DNA from: Solibacteraceae bacterium
Lineage (GTDB): Bacteria; Acidobacteriota; Terriglobia; Bryobacterales; Bryobacteraceae
DNA: 64,000 nt
Direction of reading: 5' to 3'
NCBI GenBank assembly: GCA_021324015.1
Contig: JAJPJX010000141.1
Span: forward strand, 1-64,000
Positions 1 to 7,830 of the stretch are shown here, piece after piece; within the stretch, counting starts at the first letter, position 1; every line of letters starts with the position of its first letter. Made by a program: the position numbers and the translations under genes. A model generated the notes under the pieces. The model did no database searches, had not been told where the DNA came from, and saw only the letters and a list, made by a program, of their open reading frames with translations.

Positions 1-2
1 AC

Positions 3-1559
3 CCCGCCGGCGGGGTGGCGCTCTCCGACCCTTTGCAGAGCGGCCAGACGTTGAATGCGCGCTACAGCCAGTTGGGCGTGGTGGGCGCGGCCACGGAGAT
101 TACCGGCAATACGTTCGAGCTGCTGGTGGCGATTCCGGCGCCCGGGGCCGCCGCCTCGAACGCCTCGCTCAACGGCAGCTACTGGGTGGCCACGCTGGAG
201 TTTCCGGGGGCCTCGGCGGCCGCGGCGCGCAATACGCTATTCAGCCTTTCCGCAGACGGGCAGGGCCACCTGGGCAGCCTCACGGTGACCGGCCACGAAG
301 CGGACCAAGCCGGGGGCGCGCCGCTCACCGAGACTCTCAGCGGCGCGAGCTACGCGATTTCGGCGGACGGCGCGGGGGCCGTGACGTTCGGCACATCGGC
401 GCCGCTCGTGAGCGGCAGCCGGACGATCTATGTATCGAGCGACGGGAATCTGCTACTGGGCGGGTCCGCCGGGGGCATCGATCTGCTGATCGGGGTGAAG
501 GCGGCCACTGGCGCGTCCAACGCCTCCTGGCACGATTTCTTCTGGGGCGCCGGACTGCGTGTGGAGAGCGGCGCGGCCAGCAGCTATGCGGGGTCGGCGT
601 TCGCTAACTCGCAGGGCAAGCTGACGTGGTCGCGGCGGCTGCACGGCACGGGGCTGAACGGCGCGATCGACTTCACGGGCGCGTACGCCTACCAGCTCAA
701 CGCCGGCGGAGCAGGGACAGCGGAACTGGCGCAGGTGGCGGTGGGCGCGGGCGGCAACGCCTTTGTGGGCGCCGCGGTGAACTTGAGCGACCCCCAGGCG
801 TTCGAGCTGTATTGCGGGCTGCGTATGCCTTCCGTCTCGGGCAGTGGGGTGTTCGTGAGCCCGCAAGGTGTCACCAACGCGGCCAGTTCCGCGCCGCCGG
901 GTAATCCGATTGCGCCAGGCGAATACATTACGATTTACGGCTCCGGACTGGCCAGCGGATCAGAGACCGCGAAGCCACCCTATCCGCCGAGCCTCAACGG
1001 AGTCTCCGTGCTGATCAACGGGCGGCAGGCTCCCCTCTACTTCGTGAGCCCCGGCCAGATCAACGCGCTGGTGCCTTACGCCACCCAAGGCCCGCAAGCG
1101 GCCATCGTGGTGGAGACCGGCAACGGCGGGCGCTCAAACACGGTGACCGTGCCGGTGGCGCCCACGGCGCCGGGCGTCTTCTCCCAGGACTTGAGCGGCA
1201 GTGGGCCCGGAGCCATCCTACACGCAGACTACTCGCTGGTCACGCCCGCGCGCCCCGCGCATCCGGGAGAGACCGTGCTGGTGTACCTGACGGGCCTGGG
1301 CGCGGTGAATCCGGGCGTCGCGGACGGGACCGCCGGCGGCGGCAATCCCTTAAGCCTGGTGGCGGCGCCGCTGGCGGTGTACGTAGGTGGAAGCCCCGCC
1401 AGCGTACAATTCGCCGGCCTGGCGCCCGGTTTTCCCGGCCTCTACCAGATCAACATCACCATTCCCGCCGACGTGATCGTGACGGGATCCGTGCCGCTCG
1501 CCATTCAGACGCCGTACAGCTTTCACGACCAGGTGGACATTCCGATTTCCGCGCAGTGA
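3..1559 (+). CDS. Secreted TIGR03437-domain protein, 5' end outside the window
   Basis: The reading frame is open to the window edge and the first in-frame GTG (15) has no ribosome binding site, so the true start is probably upstream and this is a 3' fragment of about 518 residues. The first half is a Ser/Ala/Gly-rich, beta-strand-like region with no recognised domain. From about residue 285 the TIGR03437 Solibacter C-terminal domain begins: 'GVTNAAS', then an Ig-like 'ITIYGSGL' strand, 'SPGQINALVPY', and 'VLVYLTGLGAVNPGV'. This family is usually found on exported proteins and its function is unknown. The neighbour at 1567 is convergent, 7 nt away. The family call is firm; the biological role is open. 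Confidence 0.8.
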   Translation, partial: PAGGVALSDPLQSGQTLNARYSQLGVVGAATEITGNTFELLVAIPAPGAAASNASLNGSYWVATLEFPGASAAAARNTLFSLSADGQGHLGSLTVTGHEADQAGGAPLTETLSGASYAISADGAGAVTFGTSAPLVSGSRTIYVSSDGNLLLGGSAGGIDLLIGVKAATGASNASWHDFFWGAGLRVESGAASSYAGSAFANSQGKLTWSRRLHGTGLNGAIDFTGAYAYQLNAGGAGTAELAQVAVGAGGNAFVGAAVNLSDPQAFELYCGLRMPSVSGSGVFVSPQGVTNAASSAPPGNPIAPGEYITIYGSGLASGSETAKPPYPPSLNGVSVLINGRQAPLYFVSPGQINALVPYATQGPQAAIVVETGNGGRSNTVTVPVAPTAPGVFSQDLSGSGPGAILHADYSLVTPARPAHPGETVLVYLTGLGAVNPGVADGTAGGGNPLSLVAAPLAVYVGGSPASVQFAGLAPGFPGLYQINITIPADVIVTGSVPLAIQTPYSFHDQVDIPISAQ

Positions 1560-1566
1560 GTGAGCC

Positions 1567-2310
1567 TCAGAGCGCGCGCCAGCAGAGCTCCGCGCCCATC
1601 GAAGCCAGCCAGAGCGAAAGACCGATGCGCAGCGGACGCGAAGGCAGAATCGCGGAAAGGTTGGCTCCGGCAAAGGCTCCGGCGATGCCGCCGATCACCA
1701 GCCTGGTCAGCATGGCGGCGTCGTAGTGCCCGGCGGAGAGGTGAAATCCGCCACCTACCGTGGAGACCACCAGGCCGAAGAACATGTCCGTGCCGATCAC
1801 CTGCGCGGGTGACAACGGCGTGAAGTTAAGCAGTACCAGCGAGCCGAGCGCGCCCGCGCCGGCCGAGGAGAAGCCCACCTCCGTGCCGATGCCCGCGGCG
1901 ATCAGCGGCAGCCAGCGCGAGCGGTCCCGATTGAGGAGCTCGCCGCGGCTGCGCGTCGAACGGTACAGGTTGTACAGGGCCATGATGACGATGGTCGAGC
2001 CGAGCAACAGGAACAGCACGCTCTCGTGTTTGCGGGCGTCCAGCAGGCGGATGAGATAGAAGCCCGCCAGCACGCCCGGAACTCCGCCCGCGCAGAGCAA
2101 TAGCAGAGTGCGGAAATGCACCTGGCGCCGGCGCAGATAGAGCGGCATCACGGACAATTTGATGGCCGAGGCAAAGGCCAGCGCCGTGCCGACGGCTGCC
2201 GCCGGGGCGCTGTGAAAGAAAAGGATCAGGATAGGCGCGGTGAGAGATCCGGCTCCCACCCCGGTGAGCCCGACAGCCGTGGCGATCAAGAACCCGAGCA
2301 CATATTCCAT
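1567..2310 (-). CDS. TauE/SafE (TSUP) family membrane transporter
   Basis: This is a 247-residue integral membrane protein with about seven to eight hydrophobic segments. It shows the internal duplication of the TauE/SafE fold: a glycine-rich 'GVGAGSLTAPIL' in the first half and a matching 'GFSSAGAGALGSL' in the second. Known family members export sulfite, sulfoacetate or related organosulfur anions; the substrate here cannot be read from sequence. The ATG is preceded by GAGGGG at a good distance. A -35/-10 pair with a perfect inverted repeat in its spacer lies just upstream (see 2343-2370), so the gene is probably repressor-controlled. The APC transporter gene is divergent. Confidence 0.85.
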   Translation of the reverse strand: MEYVLGFLIATAVGLTGVGAGSLTAPILILFFHSAPAAAVGTALAFASAIKLSVMPLYLRRRQVHFRTLLLLCAGGVPGVLAGFYLIRLLDARKHESVLFLLLGSTIVIMALYNLYRSTRSRGELLNRDRSRWLPLIAAGIGTEVGFSSAGAGALGSLVLLNFTPLSPAQVIGTDMFFGLVVSTVGGGFHLSAGHYDAAMLTRLVIGGIAGAFAGANLSAILPSRPLRIGLSLWLASMGAELCWRAL

Positions 2311-2342
2311 GCGACAGCCCCTCTGCTGGCCAACAAGGCCCT

Positions 2343-2370
2343 AGTCTATCATTTCGATAGACTCCGTCAA
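2343..2370 (-). promoter_or_regulatory. Promoter of the TauE/SafE gene with a palindromic operator
   Basis: On the minus strand, TTGACG (2370-2365) and TAGACT (2348-2343) are 16 nt apart and about 30 nt from the ATG. A perfect inverted repeat, 8-bp arms AGTCTATC and GATAGACT with a 5-nt spacer (2343-2363), fills the spacer and overlaps the -10 box. That is the usual position for a repressor. Which regulator binds is unknown. Confidence 0.55.
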
Positions 2371-2416
2371 GTACTATGGTGTTTTCCAACGTTCAGTACC
2401 CCACAAAAGGGCCGGA

Positions 2417-2446
2417 TTGACAGTACCACCCGCGGCAGCCTATAAC
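2417..2446 (+). promoter_or_regulatory. Sigma70-type promoter of the APC transporter gene
   Basis: TTGACA (2417-2422) and TATAAC (2441-2446) are 18 nt apart, a near-consensus pair. The -10 ends 8 nt before the TTG start at 2455, so the transcript would begin at or within 1-2 nt of the start codon and be leaderless. No ribosome binding site is present. Confidence 0.6.
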
Positions 2447-2454
2447 AAACCAAG

Positions 2455-3804
2455 TTGACTCCCACGGCAACCCCCGCTTCCCGCACCCCCGAGTTGCAAC
2501 GCCAACTCGGGCTGTTTGATGCGGCCTGCATCGTGGTGGGCACCACGATCGGTGTGGGCATCTTTCTGGTGCCGGGATCGATTGCGCGGGCCCTCCCCTC
2601 GGAGCCCCTGATTCTGGCCATCTGGGTGATTACCGGGCTGATTTCCTTCTTCGGAGCGCTGGGCTACGCGGAGCTGGGCGCCATGATTCCCGAATCCGGC
2701 GGGCAGTACGTGTACGTGCGCGAGGCTTACGGACCGCTGACCGCGTTTTTGTGCGGATGGGTCTCGTTTCTGATCGTGCAGTCCGGCTCCATCGCCGCCG
2801 TCTCGGTGGGCTTTGGGATCTATCTCTCGTACGTGATTCCACGGGTCCCCGGGGTGGTGTGGTGGGCGCCGGTGGCAGTGATCGCCTTTTTCACGCTCGT
2901 CAACTACCGCGGGGTACGCTCCGGTGCGCGGACCCAGAACCTGTTTACAGCGTTGAAAACGGGAGGTCTGGTGGTTTTGATTGCCAGCGCGTTCGTGCAC
3001 ATCGGGGCGCCGCCGGCAGCCGCGCCGATCCGGGCGTCGCTTTCGCTCAACGGCGTGGTGATCGCCATGCTGGGCTGCTTCGTGGCCTATGACGGGTGGC
3101 AGTACGTGGCCTTCGTGGCGGGAGAAATCCGCGACCCGCGGCGCAATATTCCGCTCTCGCTGGGGCTGGGCACGGGGCTCGTCGTCCTGCTCTATTTCCT
3201 AGCGAACGTGGCGTATTTCCGGGTTCTGCCGTTGGCCGGAATCGCCGCTACGGAGCACGTGGCGGCGACCGCGGCGGAGCACACGCTCGGGCCGCTGGGC
3301 GCCACGCTGATCGCGCTGACCATCATGTTTTCGAGCGCGGGCGCGGCCAACGGGGCGATTCTCACTAGTCCCCGGCTGTACTACGCGCAGGCGCGCGATG
3401 GGCTGTTCTTTCACCGGATGGCGGAAGTGCATCCGCGTTTCGGCGCGCCGTCGTTCGCCATTCTGGTGCAAGGCGTCTGGTGCTCCATACTGGCGGTGAG
3501 CGGCTCGTACGAGACCATCGTCTCGTACGCCTTATTCGCCATGTGGCTGTTTCATGGCATGACGGTGTTCGGCGTCATCGTGCTGCGGCGCCGGGATCCC
3601 GAGCGGCTGCGCCCCTACCGAATGTGGGGCTACCCTCTGGCCCCCCTGCTTTTCGCGCTGTTTGCCGGGTGGCTGGTGGTAAACACCCTGGTGAGCCGGC
3701 CGGGACCGTCGCTGGCGGGCACGGCCATCATCGCGGCCGGCGTCCCCATCTACTATATTTGGAAGAAGCGGGGTTCCCGGGAGAATCTGCCCGAATCAAG
3801 GTAA
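2455..3804 (+). CDS. APC-superfamily amino acid permease
   Basis: This 449-residue protein has about twelve membrane segments. The first carries the APC signature 'TTIGVGIFLVPG' (residues 30-41), and 'PESGGQYVYVREAYGP' follows in helix 3. It resembles the APA/LAT branch that moves amino acids or polyamines by exchange or cation symport; the substrate is not predictable. The start is TTG: no ATG lies upstream of the first helix, and a strong promoter ends 8 nt before this codon. The last 15 residues are charged and cytoplasmic. It is divergent from the TauE/SafE gene and the two share a 145-nt control region. Confidence 0.87.
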   Translation: MTPTATPASRTPELQRQLGLFDAACIVVGTTIGVGIFLVPGSIARALPSEPLILAIWVITGLISFFGALGYAELGAMIPESGGQYVYVREAYGPLTAFLCGWVSFLIVQSGSIAAVSVGFGIYLSYVIPRVPGVVWWAPVAVIAFFTLVNYRGVRSGARTQNLFTALKTGGLVVLIASAFVHIGAPPAAAPIRASLSLNGVVIAMLGCFVAYDGWQYVAFVAGEIRDPRRNIPLSLGLGTGLVVLLYFLANVAYFRVLPLAGIAATEHVAATAAEHTLGPLGATLIALTIMFSSAGAANGAILTSPRLYYAQARDGLFFHRMAEVHPRFGAPSFAILVQGVWCSILAVSGSYETIVSYALFAMWLFHGMTVFGVIVLRRRDPERLRPYRMWGYPLAPLLFALFAGWLVVNTLVSRPGPSLAGTAIIAAGVPIYYIWKKRGSRENLPESR

Positions 3805-3846
3805 CTTCCGGGGTTCAGGGCGCGTCTGCGCAGTCTTGGTGTCTCT

Positions 3847-4578
3847 TTGCGGCAATTGAGCGTTTTCATACTATTCGGCTTGCTGGCCGGTTCTGGGATC
3901 TCCCTGGCGGACGATGAGATCAAGGCGGCCGAATCCGCGTCTGCGGCGAACGCCAACTCCAAGCCCGACTTCCGGGTGCGCGCCGACGTGTTCCTGAAGA
4001 AGCTGGTCAGCCCGCAGGCCTTTCTCGAAACGGTCCCCGGCACGCTGTTCGATCACGCGCGCAATTTCCCCGAGGACTGGGGCCGTGGTCCGGACGCCTT
4101 CGGCATGCGCTTCGGCTCGCAGTACGGGCAGTTCGTGATCAGCGAACTGATCGTGAGCGGCGTCTCCGCGCTGCACCACGAAGATCCCCGCTACTTCGCC
4201 TCGACGGACAAGGGCATCTGGAAGCGCACCAAGCACGCGGTGGGCACGGCGTTCGTGTGCCGCAGTTCGAGCGGCGGGCGCACGGTCGCGCTTTCCATGC
4301 CCGCCGGCGTGTTCGGCGCCTGGGCGGTGGCCACGCAGTGGAGCCCCCCGGATGTGCAGGGGCCGGTGGAAATCCTCAAGTGGGGAAGTTTCGGCATGCT
4401 CATGAAGGTGGGCGGCAACGTCCTGCACGAGTTCTGGCCGGACGCCAAACGGATGCTGCTGCACCGGCATGCCGAGGCGACACGTAACCACCGCGCGGCT
4501 CAGACGATGCGGTACTGGTCGAGCGTGGCTTCGTTGACTTCCACTCCCAGGCCCGGGCCTTCGGGCACATCCAGGTAG
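3847..4578 (+). CDS. Secreted protein of unknown function
   Basis: This is a 243-residue product read from a TTG codon, with a hydrophobic leader (about residues 3-21, 'FILFGLLAGSGISLA'). The mature part has motifs I have seen in acidobacterial hypothetical proteins ('FGSQYGQFVISE', 'HHEDPRYF', 'GGNVLHEFWPD') but I know no function. The C-terminal 26 residues are encoded antisense to the end of the enolase-family gene (79-nt overlap), and their Ser/Pro/Thr-rich make-up looks unlike the rest. The original stop may have been lost. The start codon is uncertain because no clear ribosome binding site is visible. Confidence 0.6.
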   Translation: MRQLSVFILFGLLAGSGISLADDEIKAAESASAANANSKPDFRVRADVFLKKLVSPQAFLETVPGTLFDHARNFPEDWGRGPDAFGMRFGSQYGQFVISELIVSGVSALHHEDPRYFASTDKGIWKRTKHAVGTAFVCRSSSGGRTVALSMPAGVFGAWAVATQWSPPDVQGPVEILKWGSFGMLMKVGGNVLHEFWPDAKRMLLHRHAEATRNHRAAQTMRYWSSVASLTSTPRPGPSGTSR

Positions 4579-5651
4579 CCGTCCCTGAGTTGCAAAGGGT
4601 GCTTGACCATGGCGCGGCTCAAGGGACCCTGCGAGGTATTGAACTCCACGAATACGGCGCGCCGCTGCCAGGCGTTAAGGTGGAGAGAGGCGGCGGTCAG
4701 TAGATCGGAAGACCAGGAGTGGGGGATCACCAGCACGTTGGCGCGCTCGGCCATGTGCACGATTTTGCGCGCCACGGTGAGGCCGCCGCAGCGCGTGAGA
4801 TCCGGCTGCACGATGTCTACCCCGCCCTGCTCGATCAACTGGCGGAAGCCCCACTCGGTGGCTTCCTGCTCGCCGCAGGCGATCAGCGTATCGACGGCCT
4901 GGGCCACCTGGCGGTACCCGTCGTAATCCTCCGGGTGCAGGAGTTCCTCGACGAAGAACGGGCGGAAAGGCTCGATCGAGCGCACAATCTGGATGGCCTG
5001 TTTGGGCGTGCGCTCGACGAACCAGCCGGTATCGACCAGCAGATCGTTGTGGGTGCCCATCTCTTCTCGGGCGGCCTCCACCAGCCGCACGTCGAGCTGG
5101 GGATCGCGGCCGAAGATGCCCCATCCGAACTTGACGGCCGTGAAGCCTTCGTCCAGGTACTTGCGGGTGGCCTGGCGCATGGCCTGCGGTGTGGGGCGGA
5201 ACAGGGTGCTGGCATAGGCGCGCACGCGGCTGCGCCACTTGCCGCCCAGCAGGATATGCACGGGCTGCTGGTAGAACTTGCCCAGGATGTCCCACAGGGC
5301 GATATCGATGGCCGAGATGGTCTGGATGGCCACGCCGCGGCGGCCGTAGTAGATGCTGCCGCGATACATCTTGTACCAGAGGCGCTCGACCTCCAGCGGG
5401 TTTTCCCCGATGATCAGGGAGGCCAGGCCATCAAAGCACTCCATGCCCGGCTCGCTCCAGCGCGGGGCATCCATGGCGGCCTTGGCCACCGTGGCCGAGG
5501 TTTCCATGTCGGAGTAGCCGGTGATGCCCGCGTCCGTGGAGATGCGGACCACGCCCATGTAGGTGGGCCCGAGCGGTTCTTCGGCGTCCTCGGGGTTGTT
5601 GTACAGTCCGGGGGACTTCAGGACCAGCACTTCTGCATTGGTAATCTTCAT
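4500..5651 (-). CDS. Mandelate racemase/muconate lactonizing enzyme family protein
   Basis: This is a 383-residue enolase-superfamily enzyme. Metal ligands are visible as D207 ('VDTGW'), E235 ('VEEL') and E261 ('GEQE'). D284 ('QPD') and H311 ('IPHSW') form the His-Asp dyad of the mandelate racemase subgroup, and K174 ('AVKFG') is the lysine on the opposite face. The second Lys of the usual KxK is Gly here. Family members abstract the alpha proton of a carboxylate and act as sugar-acid dehydratases or racemases. I start it at the second ATG (5651), because five residues of the longer version have no support. It lies 30 nt downstream of the PHP-like gene and is probably co-transcribed. Confidence 0.85.
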   Translation of the reverse strand: MKITNAEVLVLKSPGLYNNPEDAEEPLGPTYMGVVRISTDAGITGYSDMETSATVAKAAMDAPRWSEPGMECFDGLASLIIGENPLEVERLWYKMYRGSIYYGRRGVAIQTISAIDIALWDILGKFYQQPVHILLGGKWRSRVRAYASTLFRPTPQAMRQATRKYLDEGFTAVKFGWGIFGRDPQLDVRLVEAAREEMGTHNDLLVDTGWFVERTPKQAIQIVRSIEPFRPFFVEELLHPEDYDGYRQVAQAVDTLIACGEQEATEWGFRQLIEQGGVDIVQPDLTRCGGLTVARKIVHMAERANVLVIPHSWSSDLLTAASLHLNAWQRRAVFVEFNTSQGPLSRAMVKHPLQLRDGYLDVPEGPGLGVEVNEATLDQYRIV

Positions 5652-5681
5652 CGCGCAAACCTGCATGGTACCGTAACGGCG

Positions 5682-7709
5682 TCAGTGGGAGCGCCAGGCC
5701 GGATTGACGAAAGCGCCGCCGGCGGCCACATCGCAGACGGCGAAGCGGGCCCACTTCCAATCCCCGGCATCGGCCTCCGCGGAGAAGGAGAAATCGCCGA
5801 AGGGATGCGTGGAGGTGAGCGGAATGGCTTTGCGGCGGGTTTCGGACCCATTGCCCCAGACGATTTCGGCCATCTCCAGCGGGAAGGTGTGGACGATGCG
5901 GGCATGCACGGCGATGCGGCCGCCTCCCGCATCCCGGATGCTAACTTCCGGTAGGAGAACCTCGCCCGTGGTGGTGAAGAAATCGCCGCGCCGCAAAGCG
6001 TCGAGCAGGCGGCCGTAATCGTCAAACGCGGGCAGGGCGGGAAGCTTCACGTAGTTGACGTTCATGTGGGCGTACAACTCGTGGGTGGGGTCGATCTGGA
6101 AAACATCGACTTCGCCCACCAGGCGTTTTGGCACGCCCCAGTTGGACATGTCGTCGAGGAGCTTGAAGGCACGGTCGCCCAGGCGCGGCGAGGAAAGGTC
6201 TGACGGCAAAGCCTTCCAGCCGGCGCCGAAATAGTGCGGGTCGAGGAACTGCGCGGATTCGCGAATCTGATCCGGGAAGCCGGTGGAGCCCTTGGTGCGG
6301 GGATGCGTCTGATAGACCCAGGCGTTCTCCGCACGGACCAGGTCCAGCAACTCGGCGGCGTTGCCTGTGCGGTAGACAGTGCCGAACCGGGCATCGTGTT
6401 CGCGCTGCGGCTGGCCGGGTTTGCGATCCATGAACCAGTAGACTGGTTTGGGGAAGGCCAGGGCCCAGTGCCCGCCGAAGTGCACGTTTGCCTCTTCGGC
6501 GGGAATCAGCAGGAAATCCGGTCCGGACTGCGCGCGGCAATCACGGTAGAAGGCCTGGAGCTCGCGCAGGCGCAGTTCGGTGAGATCGCGGGGGTGCCCG
6601 TCGCCGTGAAAGTCCATGATCATGGCGGCGTTGACACCCATGGCCTGAAGCACGGTCTTAAAGGGGGGCACCCAATCGGCGCCTTTTTCCATGGCCTGCA
6701 CGGTGTAGGCGAAATGCCAGTGCGGAGCAAAGGTGGTGTAACCTTCCAGGGCCGGAAATCGGTCGTAATGAGTAAAGCGCAGCACGTCGTCGAGAGCTGC
6801 GTGGGGGTCGGCTGGATGGAGCAGGAGGAAGAGGCTCATGCGTTGTGGTGTGCCGGGAGGCGCATTCGACCAGGGATAGTACGGGCTGGCGTCATCAGGT
6901 AATTGCCGGATTCCGAGCGAGACGAGTCCGCGCCAGGAGGAGTGCCAGACGTAGCCGAGGTTGGTCGTGTAATCGCGCGGGAAAAAGTACCGGTGCGGCG
7001 CCGGGAAAACCGCGAGGCTGCCTGTGCCGGTGCGCGCGGCGATGGCGCGATAGCGCACCTGAAGCGGCTGGCGTTCCGGGCCGCTGGAGAAGAGCGTGCG
7101 CAGCTTGCCGGCGGTGTCGTAGTACCAGACGCGGGATTCCATGTTGCCGCCGGGGCGGCGGTCGCGATCCACGGCGATGCGCAGGCCGGCATCGTAGAAA
7201 TACGCCGTATCGGGCTCGTGGGTGGTCATGACGGCGGCCTGCTCCACGAGGCGGCTGCCGGGAAAGAAGACGTAACGAATGCTGCCCGTAAAGACACCCA
7301 TACGCAGGCCCTCAAAAGTGATTTCGAGGCGGTCTCCGATGGTGACGGCGCGGGCGGACTGGAGGGCGAACTCGCCCAGAAAAGCGCGCGTGCCCTCCGG
7401 ATGACTGGGAGGGAAATCGAAAAATGCGTCCCAGCCGCCGCGGCGTTTGCCGGTCTGGCATTGGTAGAAGGGCCGGGCGTGCTCAACGACGGGCGCGCCG
7501 CCCATGGCGATGGAAGTGATGAGCGGAGCTTGCGGATCGAGCGAAAACTCGGCGGTCCAGGCGCGGCCGGCTTCGTCGCTCCAGTGCACGGTTGCGGACG
7601 CCGCGGTGGAGGTGACAGTGACGGGACCAGGCCGGACGCCGGAAAGATCCAACGGCACGGCGCGAGCGGCGGCCAGCGCGGAGACGGCCAGCAGCAGGGC
7701 GGATTTCAT
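5682..7709 (-). CDS. Large secreted protein, possible PHP-type metal hydrolase
   Basis: A 675-residue product with a clear signal peptide ('MKSALLLAVSALAAARA'), which decides the start at 7709 against a longer frame beginning at 7802. The N-terminal half is beta-rich ('YYDAGLRIAVDRD', 'YVWHSSWRGLVSLG'). The C-terminal half has widely spaced histidine and acidic clusters: 'HWHF', 'DFHGDGH', 'PAEEANVHFGGHW', 'YQTHPR', 'EVDVFQID'. The order resembles a PHP-fold metal site, which is my inference only. The next gene on the strand encodes a sugar-acid-type enolase, so a carbohydrate role is plausible. I do not recognise the family. Confidence 0.6.
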   Translation of the reverse strand: MKSALLLAVSALAAARAVPLDLSGVRPGPVTVTSTAASATVHWSDEAGRAWTAEFSLDPQAPLITSIAMGGAPVVEHARPFYQCQTGKRRGGWDAFFDFPPSHPEGTRAFLGEFALQSARAVTIGDRLEITFEGLRMGVFTGSIRYVFFPGSRLVEQAAVMTTHEPDTAYFYDAGLRIAVDRDRRPGGNMESRVWYYDTAGKLRTLFSSGPERQPLQVRYRAIAARTGTGSLAVFPAPHRYFFPRDYTTNLGYVWHSSWRGLVSLGIRQLPDDASPYYPWSNAPPGTPQRMSLFLLLHPADPHAALDDVLRFTHYDRFPALEGYTTFAPHWHFAYTVQAMEKGADWVPPFKTVLQAMGVNAAMIMDFHGDGHPRDLTELRLRELQAFYRDCRAQSGPDFLLIPAEEANVHFGGHWALAFPKPVYWFMDRKPGQPQREHDARFGTVYRTGNAAELLDLVRAENAWVYQTHPRTKGSTGFPDQIRESAQFLDPHYFGAGWKALPSDLSSPRLGDRAFKLLDDMSNWGVPKRLVGEVDVFQIDPTHELYAHMNVNYVKLPALPAFDDYGRLLDALRRGDFFTTTGEVLLPEVSIRDAGGGRIAVHARIVHTFPLEMAEIVWGNGSETRRKAIPLTSTHPFGDFSFSAEADAGDWKWARFAVCDVAAGGAFVNPAWRSH

Positions 7710-7732
7710 GACAGTTGCCTTCACGGGAAGGA

Positions 7733-7738
7733 ATTGTA
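7733..7738 (-). promoter_or_regulatory. -10 box of the PHP-like/enolase operon
   Basis: TACAAT on the minus strand lies 23 nt before the ATG at 7709, with GAAGG between them as a possible ribosome binding site. No convincing -35 is seen. Confidence 0.3.
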
Positions 7739-7830
7739 CTGCACGCAAACCCACAGAAGGAGGCTGCCGGTCGGCTGGAAATTTGAAAAAAGCAGTAGCC
7801 AAACGAAAAAATGCAACGTCTTATTGCCGA

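Noticed and set aside
1-16. A perfect 16-bp palindrome at the window edge
   Set aside because: It lies within the open frame of the first gene and is made of GC-rich Pro/Gly codons, so it is most likely coincidental.
7504-7830. Long N-terminal extension of the propeller gene
   Set aside because: It is antisense to the PHP-like gene and carries no family signal; a signal peptide begins only after 7831.
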